From NCBI RefSeq assembly GCF_900156625.1, contig NZ_FTOB01000007.1:1-64000 (forward strand): a DNA stretch of 64,000 nt. The letters run 5' to 3'. Within the stretch, counting starts at the first letter, position 1, and each line of letters begins with the position of its first letter. Shown here piece after piece: positions 43,766-51,325 of the stretch. The position numbers and the translations under genes are program-made. The notes below the pieces were generated by a model. It saw only the letters and a list, made by a program, of their open reading frames with translations. It was not told the DNA's origin and searched no databases. Origin of the DNA: Zobellia uliginosa. Its GTDB lineage: Bacteria; Bacteroidota; Bacteroidia; Flavobacteriales; Flavobacteriaceae.

Positions 43766-43818
43766 TATTTTTAGACAATGCGATGATAACGATAACTAAA
43801 GTAACATGGACCGTGCTA

Positions 43819-44159
43819 GTCAAATACCGTATTCGGGATTTACTCGTTATCCCTAATGGAGGCGGGGCAGATATGAAATTCTGGGCACACTTGGACCATT
43901 GGGCAAAATAGGGCATAAAAGCGGTTCAGACGGTTACCGCCGGTACCGAGCAAGGTAATAATGTAGGGAAGGCCATAGAAATATTAAAAGAAGAGTTTAT
44001 GCAAAGAGAGGCAAGTGTTGAAGCGCTCCAGATAACTCAGTGGAACTCTTATAAAGATGTTCATGGTAAGCTCACTAAATGGGTAGACTCAACTAAAGTG
44101 AAGGTTGCTTTAAAAGGTAGTCCTGCCCAAAGACAAAAAGTCCTAGATTCGATCCGTTG
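43819..44159 (+). pseudogene. Orphan toxin tail with in-frame stop
   Basis: One continuous frame: VKYRIRDLLVIPNGGGADMK, FWAHLDHWAK, TAG (43909-43911), then GIKAVQTVTAGTEQGNNVGK ... AQRQKVLDSIR and TGA at 44157. It looks like the end of a larger secreted protein whose 5' part is gone and which has acquired a nonsense codon. Repeat R6 lies just upstream. No toxin family is recognised. Confidence 0.5.
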
Positions 44160-44213
44160 AGAAAATGAGAGCAAAAGAGGAGGGATGAACTATTGGTTAA
44201 AGCAAAATTAATA

Positions 44214-44963
44214 ATGATTCGTACGGCAAGTTTTCTACTCATTTTTTTTGTTGCGCTCTCGTGTAAAAATAAAGTACACAAAGAGTTTTACCCAAGTGGT
44301 AATTTAAAGTTTGAATCCGAGGTAGGGGAAAATGGATTGTTTAACGGAGGGTATATTGAATATTACGATTCGGGAGAAATTAAAGCCAAAGGGAAATATG
44401 TAGATGGCAGTATTTCAGATACGGTTTATTTGTTTTACAGAAATGGGAAACTGAAAGCAAAGGGACTTTTTCAAAATAAGATTAAAAAAGGTTGGTGGAA
44501 CTATTACCGACAAGATGGTGAACCAAAGAGTTTGGAGGAGTACTTGGTCATCCATGACAGTATGTACAAGAATCAATCGATACATTATCTGAATAATGGG
44601 GAAATAGACTTAAAAAACAGTTCTTTCTTTAGTTTGGAAGTACCCGATACGATGGTAGTGGGTAAAAATGTAGGAAAAGTTTTGAACTATAATTCCAACT
44701 ATTCATCGGACGAATATTATCTATCCGATTACCATTTCTTAACGGTAATTGTAGAAAATGAATATGAAAACGGATTGATAAAAAAAGATACTTTTAGCGA
44801 TGGGACATTTACTCCTAGTTTTGGAGTTTTCGCTAGAAAAAAAGGGAATCAGACAGTAAGAGGTCGTATCATGGAGGAAATCGTGTACGACATCCCTTCC
44901 GATAGTTCTGTAGTTGTTAAAGAGCATTTCAAATACTTCGAAAAAGACGTGTTCGTTCAATAA
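44214..44963 (+). CDS. MORN/YwqK-type lipoprotein, putative immunity
   Basis: 249 residues from ATG 44214, giving the lipobox SFLLIFFVALSC. The N-terminal half has MORN-like YwqK repeats: HKEFYPSGNLKFESEVGENG, YIEYYDSGEIKAKGKYVDGS, YRNGKLKAKGLFQNKIKKGW. YwqK-type proteins are annotated as toxin-system antitoxins/immunities and are common beside Bacteroidetes toxins. It follows a broken toxin tail on the same strand. The C-terminal half is unassigned. Confidence 0.6.
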   Translation: MIRTASFLLIFFVALSCKNKVHKEFYPSGNLKFESEVGENGLFNGGYIEYYDSGEIKAKGKYVDGSISDTVYLFYRNGKLKAKGLFQNKIKKGWWNYYRQDGEPKSLEEYLVIHDSMYKNQSIHYLNNGEIDLKNSSFFSLEVPDTMVVGKNVGKVLNYNSNYSSDEYYLSDYHFLTVIVENEYENGLIKKDTFSDGTFTPSFGVFARKKGNQTVRGRIMEEIVYDIPSDSSVVVKEHFKYFEKDVFVQ

Positions 44964-45129
44964 CCTACATAATATCTTTGATTGTTTCTTGCCAAGAAAA
45001 TCAAACAGACTTACAGGGTGCTTGAAATCAAGAGATAATCTAATGGTCATAAAGCCGCCAAATGAAGTGGATACGGCCAATTACGAAAGGGGCGATGTCC
45101 ATTTAAGTATTTTAGCGGTCATCAATTAA
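44964..45129 (+). pseudogene. Lipoprotein fragment with frameshift
   Basis: The frame YIISLIVSCQENQTDLQGA ends in a stop and resumes one frame over as LKSRDNLMVIKPPNEVDTAN then YERGDVHLSILAVIN. The start (signal peptide with VSC lipobox, then TDLQG) resembles lipocalin-like Bacteroidetes lipoproteins. Probably another decayed cassette gene. Confidence 0.4.
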
Positions 45130-45212
45130 TCTAAGATTTCATAACAGAACTACATTGGGCGACATTCAATTTTGCTTCATGAATACGTACCTTAGTTGTA
45201 TTTTAGAATATC

Positions 45213-46388
45213 ATGGGTAAAAATAAAATAGGTGTCCCAAACTTTTTTCTGGTCCTGGCCTTTGTTTTTTGCATGGCCTTCTTTTGGGGAGGCTTACTGT
45301 CTTCGGGGTCATCAAGCTCCGTACGTGTTAATGGACTAGTCATTCTATTTATGATAATTGCCTGGATATTTTCCGGGATTATGTCGTTTTGGCTTTTTAA
45401 GAGTTTCAAGATTGTTGTCGTTAAAAATAATACCATTAGTGTTTCTTCGTTTTTTTCGAAAAAGAAAGAGCTTGAGTTCAGTGATTTGGAGTTTGTAGGG
45501 TGGCATTCAGAGTATTTCCATTATTCCAAAAGTTTTCATATCGTCGCGACACTCTATGATATTCATGGTGGTTCTATTGAAATAAATGATTTGGAATTGG
45601 AAAATTTTGATGCGATAATGCAGTGTGTTCCCCATGAAAATTCAAGTTCTAAAAAACGGGTATATAAAAAGTTGGCAAAGGATGGCTATATCTCTTCAGC
45701 TATCGGCCTAGCGCTTAGTGCATTGTTTTTTGTTTTTATGGTCGTAAGTTTTGGAGGTGATATTCAGAGCTATTTTTCCGGAAATTATACTTTAGAGGAC
45801 TTCTTTTTTAGAGTGCTTTTTCCAATAGTCCATGTGTTGATAATTTGGGTGTTTTTAAAACGTACGCTTAGATATCGAAAGATCCTTAAGAAAGGGAAAT
45901 CGGTAAAAAAAGCAATAGCAAAGACCAATTCGGGACGAAAGGGGAAAATCGAGAATAGTTTCGAATACTGTGATGACCCTGTAATGGGGTATTTTAGCGG
46001 CTCATGGAAGATTGAGGGGCAAAATGAATTGGCCGAGGTTTACTTTTATGCCCCTAAAGATAAGATGCTTCAATCTCAAATCGATAATTTTGATAAACTC
46101 TTGGCTAATTATCCAACGCTTAGGCAAGAACTAGGCCAAGCATTGGATAAACGATTAAAATTGGAGAACCACAAACATGTGGATCATTTACTGGAACAAC
46201 CTCTTCATTTTTCAATCATTTCGGTGCTATACGATCAGAGAAACCATGAAAATATTCAAGCGGATTACGATATTGAATTGATTGCTTCTAAACTCTACAC
46301 ATCATTGGGGATAAAAAGGGCTGTGGATATCGTTGCGGTTATTGCCAACGGACAGATAATGGAAATCATAAAAGAATCCGACACTTAG
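45213..46388 (+). CDS. Membrane protein, unknown function (cassette archive)
   Basis: 391 residues. Two N-terminal transmembrane segments (FFLVLAFVFCMAFFWGGLL; LVILFMIIAWIFSGIMSFWL) come first, then a PH-like beta domain (IVVVKNNTISVSSFF) and two further segments (ISSAIGLALSALFFVFMVVS; VLFPIVHVLIIWVFLK). A cytoplasmic C-terminal domain follows (YCDDPVMGYFSGSWKIEGQN ... IKRAVDIVAVIANGQIMEII). No family is recognised. It may be another immunity protein or unrelated to the T6SS. It is the last gene of the archive. Confidence 0.5.
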   Translation: MGKNKIGVPNFFLVLAFVFCMAFFWGGLLSSGSSSSVRVNGLVILFMIIAWIFSGIMSFWLFKSFKIVVVKNNTISVSSFFSKKKELEFSDLEFVGWHSEYFHYSKSFHIVATLYDIHGGSIEINDLELENFDAIMQCVPHENSSSKKRVYKKLAKDGYISSAIGLALSALFFVFMVVSFGGDIQSYFSGNYTLEDFFFRVLFPIVHVLIIWVFLKRTLRYRKILKKGKSVKKAIAKTNSGRKGKIENSFEYCDDPVMGYFSGSWKIEGQNELAEVYFYAPKDKMLQSQIDNFDKLLANYPTLRQELGQALDKRLKLENHKHVDHLLEQPLHFSIISVLYDQRNHENIQADYDIELIASKLYTSLGIKRAVDIVAVIANGQIMEIIKESDT

Positions 46389-46942
46389 AAAAACAATAGA
46401 TTGTGACTACAATGATTGGCGAGCTTTGTTTTAGGATTTAATTGTGCTTGCCAAGCCTATGGTTGAAATCGGTGTTATTTTCTTTTCTAGGGGGTATAGG
46501 GGAAGGTGATGAGGAAGGGAAATCGCAGTAGAAGAGACAGTATTGATGTTAGGGGAAGCCGTGACGTGATAAAATGGAAGACTGCCCCTTAAAGGGGGAT
46601 GAGGTAGGGGGTCAAACTAAAAGTGTGTTGTTTTTAATATGCCTTGAGGTAATTTTAAAGAATTTAAAATCTTTATGCAGGTAGGGAAAACAAAAAGGAA
46701 GGGATATGTAGAAACTTATATGGTGACTATGGTCGGTAAGAATAGTGCGACCGGCACAATGGCTTTGTTAAGATAGAAGTTTTTTGGTTTTTATTTGACG
46801 GTATAAACCTACAACTGTAGCCTTTCGACGATAATTTATTGGGATATCTCCCTTAATTAGTATTTTTGTATTTTAATGTTTTGTTAAGCCTTCTTTTTTT
46901 TGTAGGTAAAAAGCCATAGGAAATATTAAACTTTCTTTACGT
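46389..46942. other. 554-bp non-coding stretch before the TraN-like operon
   Basis: No convincing gene. It contains a purine-rich segment at about 46488-46615 and a small hairpin-like word, GCCCCTTAAAGGGGGATGAG (about 46584-46603), of the REP type common in flavobacteria. The promoter for the next operon lies at its right end. Confidence 0.5.
46839..46868 (+). promoter_or_regulatory. Flavobacterial promoter of the traN-like operon
   Basis: TTG (46839-46841), 19-bp spacer, TATTTTTG (46861-46868), a perfect match to TTG-N17-23-TAnnTTTG. The ATG of the TraN-like gene is 75 bp downstream. Confidence 0.65.
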
Positions 46943-47965
46943 ATGAAGGTATCCCCGATTCCCTTTAACTTGCTTATTGGTTTTTTTTTCTTGTTTGTCA
47001 GCAATACTATCGTCGCCCAATCTCCATTGGCGGTAGCATGTAACGAGAATAGTACTGTGAGTCTATTCTTTCCATCCAAACTGGTGAAAATTGTAGAACC
47101 TGGGGTTAATTTTAGGTTTACTTATGATGAAAGCTCGAATATAGGGGCCTTGCAAGGAAGAAAAGGAAAGAACAGCAACCTTACGGTGATAACTGAAAAT
47201 GGTTTTATCTTCTCGTTTAACTTGAGTTATTCTGAGAATGTAGGAAAGTTCAATTATATAATTTCACCTGAGCAAGCAGTAGGAAAACTAAATCAGGGGC
47301 CTACGGTTCAATCTGAAACGAACCGGGAACCACGCGAAGATATACAGGAAGCTAAAGAGTCCCCTTTGTCAAAACCTTCAATCAACGAGGGGGGAGAAAT
47401 GCTCAAAGAGGCGATAGTAGAGAAAGAAATTCCTAGTAATCCCATTGAAAACCAAATAATTCCAGAAAATAGCCCTAAACTTGAATCGGAAGGGACCGTT
47501 TATAACGATGCTTTTGGGGTTGAGCAAGATTTGTACGATGTCGATAGGGAGGAATATTATCGTATTTTTTGTGAAAACAACTATTTACAAAAAACAGTTT
47601 TTAAGAGAAGTTTTAGACAGAATAAAAGAATTGTCTTAAAATTGAACAATATTTTGGTTGACAGGGAAGAAATTTACTTTATACTCCAGATTGAGAATAA
47701 TTCCAAAAGGGAGTATCATATAGATGGTGTAAGTTTTTTTAAAAAAGCGGCTGTTGGTCAATTACAAAAAATCATGAAACCCCGATATACCTTTAACCTA
47801 CAAGAATCCCTTGATCCGGCAAGTGTCAATGAGATCGTATATGTCTTCAAAAATTTCAAATTAAGTAGCAAGGAGCTTATTTATGTGGCCTTGGCAGAAA
47901 AAGACTCCGACAATATGGTGATACTTCCGTTAGATAATAAACAAGTAAATTCCCCTTCCAATTGA
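46943..47965 (+). CDS. TraN-like protein (DUF4138, Bacteroidetes conjugation family)
   Basis: 340 residues with a Sec signal peptide (LLIGFFFLFVSNTIVAQ). The N-terminal domain STVSLFFPSKLVKIVEPGVN then SNLTVITENGFIFSFNLSYS matches the TraN beta domain. The C-terminal domain VDREEIYFILQIENNSKREY then IDGVSFFKKAAVGQLQKIMK is the conserved TraN end. A Glu/Pro-rich linker joins them. In conjugative transposons TraN is a periplasmic/outer-membrane channel component. Here it stands without traA-traM. It overlaps the next gene by 4 bp. Confidence 0.75.
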   Translation: MKVSPIPFNLLIGFFFLFVSNTIVAQSPLAVACNENSTVSLFFPSKLVKIVEPGVNFRFTYDESSNIGALQGRKGKNSNLTVITENGFIFSFNLSYSENVGKFNYIISPEQAVGKLNQGPTVQSETNREPREDIQEAKESPLSKPSINEGGEMLKEAIVEKEIPSNPIENQIIPENSPKLESEGTVYNDAFGVEQDLYDVDREEYYRIFCENNYLQKTVFKRSFRQNKRIVLKLNNILVDREEIYFILQIENNSKREYHIDGVSFFKKAAVGQLQKIMKPRYTFNLQESLDPASVNEIVYVFKNFKLSSKELIYVALAEKDSDNMVILPLDNKQVNSPSN

Positions 47966-48504
47966 ATATTAAAAAAATATTTTCGGTCTTACTTTTTTGC
48001 ATCCCCGTTTTTATGATGGGGCAAAGTTATACAAACACTTTTTCGGTCTCCGGTGGTATGTTCGGAGAGGGTTATGGTGGAGAGTTCACTCTGGATACCA
48101 ATCTTAGTGAGACTACCTTCACGGAGTTAGCCTTAAATGTATCCATTGCCAATTATCAATCGGGAATAAAATCTATTCCTTACTCGAGCATAACGGCGAG
48201 CTATTCGTATTTCATCACCCTTTATAGTAGAAACAGGCGGATGCAGGCCCTTTCTTTAGGGGGGGGTGTCTTGGCAGGCTATGAAATGGTAAATAATGGA
48301 GAGGTCGAAGTGTCAAATATTGTGTCGGTCAATGGGGAAAGTAAGTTTATTTACGGAGCCGTATTGACAGGGGATATCGATATTATTGTCAGTGAGCATA
48401 TATCCTTGATCATCCGTACATCGGAGTATTTTCATGCAAATAGCGATTTCGGGAGTTTTACTAACTACACAGGCCTTGGGTTGAGGTATTATTTCAATAA
48501 ATAA
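47962..48504 (+). CDS. TraO-like outer-membrane beta-barrel
   Basis: 180 residues from TTG 47962, whose TGA-overlapping position is coupled to the TraN-like gene. This gives the signal peptide IKKIFSVLLFCIPVFMMGQ. The barrel pattern SVSGGMFGEGYGGEFTLDTN, SLGGGVLAGYEMVNNGEVEV, KFIYGAVLTGDIDIIVSEHI and a final aromatic strand (GLGLRYYFNK) match the TraO family. It presumably forms an outer-membrane partner of the TraN-like protein. The use of TTG is unusual, but no better start keeps the signal peptide. Confidence 0.7.
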   Translation: MNIKKIFSVLLFCIPVFMMGQSYTNTFSVSGGMFGEGYGGEFTLDTNLSETTFTELALNVSIANYQSGIKSIPYSSITASYSYFITLYSRNRRMQALSLGGGVLAGYEMVNNGEVEVSNIVSVNGESKFIYGAVLTGDIDIIVSEHISLIIRTSEYFHANSDFGSFTNYTGLGLRYYFNK

Positions 48505-48509
48505 GTTCA

Positions 48510-51173
48510 GTGAAAAGACTATACGACAAACTTATATATTCTTTGGCCGTTATAGTCATTCTCATCGCCTGTACGAAGCAGGTGGGCCTAGTGACCGAGG
48601 TCGAGTTCGATTTTGTAGGGAACCATACCGATACGGGCCATGTTAACGAAGGGCTGGCTACGGCCCTTAGCGTTGTCCCGGAAGAAGTCGTGGAAGGCTA
48701 TACCTATAGCTTCACCTATTCGGTGGAATCGGGGGAGGGCGGTTTCGAGGACGGCGAGGGAAAAATCCTGGCACCGGGGGAGAAACACCCTTTTGGCGGA
48801 CTGACCGGCAACCTTCAATATATCGGCACCACGGTAGGGGAGCATAAAGTGCGTATCCTGGCGGAGGATCCCTATGGCTTCACGGAGGAACTCGAGCTTA
48901 CCTATACCCTTAGCGAGGTTCCCGCCACATGGACGGCCACGGCGTCGGACACCGAGCTTCTGGTCGGCGGGGTTACGACAATTACGGTCACCTTGGGCAA
49001 CGGGGGAACGGGGAATGTGGCGTACGAGCGCAGTTACGGTATGGTCGGGGGATCGGGGGGACTTACCCTTGAGGACGGAACGGGATTGGAAATGGACGCC
49101 TATGTGGAAATCGTTCCCGGTACCTATCGATACAATTTCATGGCGGAAGCCCTAGGTAGGGTGACCCTTACCTTCGACCTGAGGGACGGTAACGGCCAGG
49201 AACTTACCGCGGAGGTGAACCTAGAGGTGGTCGAAGAACTGTCACCGGAGGGCAACGACATCGTGGCCTTCTCATTGCCGGGGCAGGTCGGTACGTCGAC
49301 GATCGACCCCGATGCCCATACGGTATCTGTAAATGTCCCCGATGGGACGGAATTGGCCACGGCCCCCGAGGTGCTTACGGTATCGGAGGGCGCGACGGTC
49401 TCCCCTACGGCCGATGCGGAGCTTGATTTCTCGAATCCCGTTACCTATACGGTCACGGCCGGCAACGGGGAGGGTCAGGAGTGGACGGTGAACGTAGCCG
49501 TAGTTGCCTCGGAACCGGAGATAAGCGCCTTTACGATCAATGGGGTGGAAGGCAATATATCGGGTACCACTATTACGGTGGATCTTCCCGCAGGTACGGA
49601 CGTCACGGCCCTTGCACCGTTGATAACCTTTACGGGAGACTCGGTAAGTCCGGAATCGGAAGCCGAACAGGATTTTACCGACCCGGTCAGCTACACGGTC
49701 ACAGCGGGCAGTGTAGAAAAGGAATATACGGTAACGGTGGAGGTGGCTTCAGATACGGGTGACCCCGAGATTACGCTGTTCTCGATAAACGGTGTGGAGG
49801 GCGTCGTTTCGGGCACCGACATTACGGTCGGCCTCCCCTCGGGCACCGATGTCACGGCCCTTGCACCGTTGATAACGTTTACGGGAGACTCGGTAAGCCC
49901 GGAATCCGGTACGGAGCAGGACTTTACGGACCCCGTTACTTACACGGTCACAGAGGGTAGTGTTACAAAAGAGTATGCAGTTACAGTGAATGTCAATACA
50001 GTCGTAAACGGGGCGCCGACGGCGAATGACATTACGGTCACCGTCGAAGGGAACTCGAGCAATAATACCATCGATGTGGCCGGGGAGATCGGGGATCCCG
50101 AGAACGCCCCTCTCACGGTAGGTATCCAAGGAAACCCTGTAAACGGAACGGCGGGCATTTCGGGTACGGTAATCACTTACACCCCGAACAATGGCTTTTC
50201 GGGCAATGATGTGATTACCTATTCTGTAGATGATGGGATCAACGCAGCTGTAAGTGCGACGATTACGGTCAAGGTCAATGCGGTCGTAAACGGGGCGCCG
50301 ACGGCAAATGACATTACGGTCACCGTCGAAGGGAACTCGAGCAATAATACCATCGATGTGGCCGGGGAGATTGGGGATCCCGAGAACGCCCCTCTCACGG
50401 TAGGTATCCAAGGGAACCCTGCGAACGGAACGGCGGGCATTTCGGGTACGGTAATCACTTATACCCCGAACAATGGCTTTTCGGGCAATGATGTGATTAC
50501 CTATTCCGTTGATGACGGGATCAACGCAGCTGTAAGTGCGACGATAACTATTACTGTATCACCTGTGGTACGATATCATCGATTTGAGCGTTTAGGGACA
50601 AGCTTAACGGAGGCTACCACCAATTTTTGTAATGGTACCAGTTTAGGGGGGGCGAAACTCAATATTGAAATAGCAACAAAGCTTATTGTTGGAAATGTTT
50701 ATCAATTGTCCAACACTGATTATACAGGATACTATAAAGTAGCCATTGCTTTAGATGATCCTAGTAATGATGCGGACGATACCATAAGTGGAACTGATGT
50801 TTCGGGGGCGGTCAATGTGAATTGTGCTACGCCAACGGAATTAGACTGGGATCTCAAGACAGGTTTGTTAAGCGGCCCGCCTAATGCTAATGTCACAATA
50901 AGTATAAGTGTTACGGGCAATGGAGGAGCTTCTTTATTTTCTTCAGAAGGGAGCATTAATTGGACGGTCTGCGGTCAGGAAGCAAAGGACGAGGAGGGGT
51001 GTCATTATCCTGTTTCGCAAAGTACAACGTTGCAATTCCCTTCTTCCGGAAAAATAACAATTACTGGAACTCATAGTGGAGGTTCAGATCCTTCTAGTAC
51101 GGCGACTGTTACTTTTTCTAGTGAGGGTAAAACGATAACAGATTTTATGTTAGGAAATAACATTCCCAGATAA
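48510..51173 (+). CDS. Giant surface lipoprotein 1: TraQ-like pair, DUF5018-like and Ig-like repeats
   Basis: 887 residues from GTG 48510. Lipobox VIVILIAC gives a lipoprotein. Two tandem domains resemble TraQ (DUF3872): YSFTYSVESGEGGFEDGEGK ... GEHKVRILAEDPYGF, and a second from WTATASDTELLVGGVTTITV. Three DUF5018-like units follow (ISAFTINGVEGNISGTTITV). Then come two 94-residue cadherin/Ig-like repeats (APTANDITVTVEGNSSNNTI) and a unique Cys-containing C-terminus. The shared part is strikingly GC-rich and composition drops sharply near 50550. It is likely surface-exposed and adhesin-like. It lies 5 bp after the TraO-like gene. Confidence 0.7.
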   Translation: MKRLYDKLIYSLAVIVILIACTKQVGLVTEVEFDFVGNHTDTGHVNEGLATALSVVPEEVVEGYTYSFTYSVESGEGGFEDGEGKILAPGEKHPFGGLTGNLQYIGTTVGEHKVRILAEDPYGFTEELELTYTLSEVPATWTATASDTELLVGGVTTITVTLGNGGTGNVAYERSYGMVGGSGGLTLEDGTGLEMDAYVEIVPGTYRYNFMAEALGRVTLTFDLRDGNGQELTAEVNLEVVEELSPEGNDIVAFSLPGQVGTSTIDPDAHTVSVNVPDGTELATAPEVLTVSEGATVSPTADAELDFSNPVTYTVTAGNGEGQEWTVNVAVVASEPEISAFTINGVEGNISGTTITVDLPAGTDVTALAPLITFTGDSVSPESEAEQDFTDPVSYTVTAGSVEKEYTVTVEVASDTGDPEITLFSINGVEGVVSGTDITVGLPSGTDVTALAPLITFTGDSVSPESGTEQDFTDPVTYTVTEGSVTKEYAVTVNVNTVVNGAPTANDITVTVEGNSSNNTIDVAGEIGDPENAPLTVGIQGNPVNGTAGISGTVITYTPNNGFSGNDVITYSVDDGINAAVSATITVKVNAVVNGAPTANDITVTVEGNSSNNTIDVAGEIGDPENAPLTVGIQGNPANGTAGISGTVITYTPNNGFSGNDVITYSVDDGINAAVSATITITVSPVVRYHRFERLGTSLTEATTNFCNGTSLGGAKLNIEIATKLIVGNVYQLSNTDYTGYYKVAIALDDPSNDADDTISGTDVSGAVNVNCATPTELDWDLKTGLLSGPPNANVTISISVTGNGGASLFSSEGSINWTVCGQEAKDEEGCHYPVSQSTTLQFPSSGKITITGTHSGGSDPSSTATVTFSSEGKTITDFMLGNNIPR
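48561..49738 (+). repeat. 1.18-kb near-identical direct repeat, copy 1
   Basis: Matches 51392-52569 with a constant offset of 2831 bp and no indels; I count roughly a dozen substitutions, mostly synonymous. It covers the lipobox through the first two DUF5018-like units of both giant lipoproteins. Confidence 0.9.
50001..50564 (+). repeat. Two tandem 282-bp Ig-like repeat units
   Basis: The unit starting GTCGTAAACGGGGCGCCGAC at 50001 recurs at 50283. The 94-residue products differ at very few positions (e.g. GNPVNGT versus GNPANGT). Recent internal duplication. Confidence 0.85.
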
Positions 51174-51325
51174 ACCACGCAATATATTTTGTACAAGTAC
51201 TATTGATTAAAACTTAAGGTTTGATTTTGATGAAAAAACTTTAAGGATTTCTTTGAATTATATACCGTTTCAACAAATAGATTTGAATAAAAGTGTGATA
51301 GTCATTATTTTGGTTTGATATTAAA

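Noticed and set aside
43693-43911. 72-residue plus-strand frame starting in repeat R6
   Set aside because: Its first half is the palindromic repeat itself and only the last 30 codons look coding. It is better explained as repeat plus the start of the nonsense-mutated tail pseudogene.
46480-46620. Possible small RNA or CRISPR-like purine-rich repeat segment
   Set aside because: No regular repeat/spacer periodicity, no strong terminator and no promoter match directly upstream.
46943-48504. Integrated conjugative element
   Set aside because: Only TraN-like and TraO-like genes are present. No relaxase, coupling ATPase, traG-M, integrase or attachment site is visible, so a complete ICE cannot be claimed from this window.
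48588-50458. Many long antisense and shifted frames across the giant lipoprotein genes
   Set aside because: High GC and repeats suppress stops in all frames. The products are low-complexity shadows without start context, and the plus-strand lipoprotein frames explain the region.
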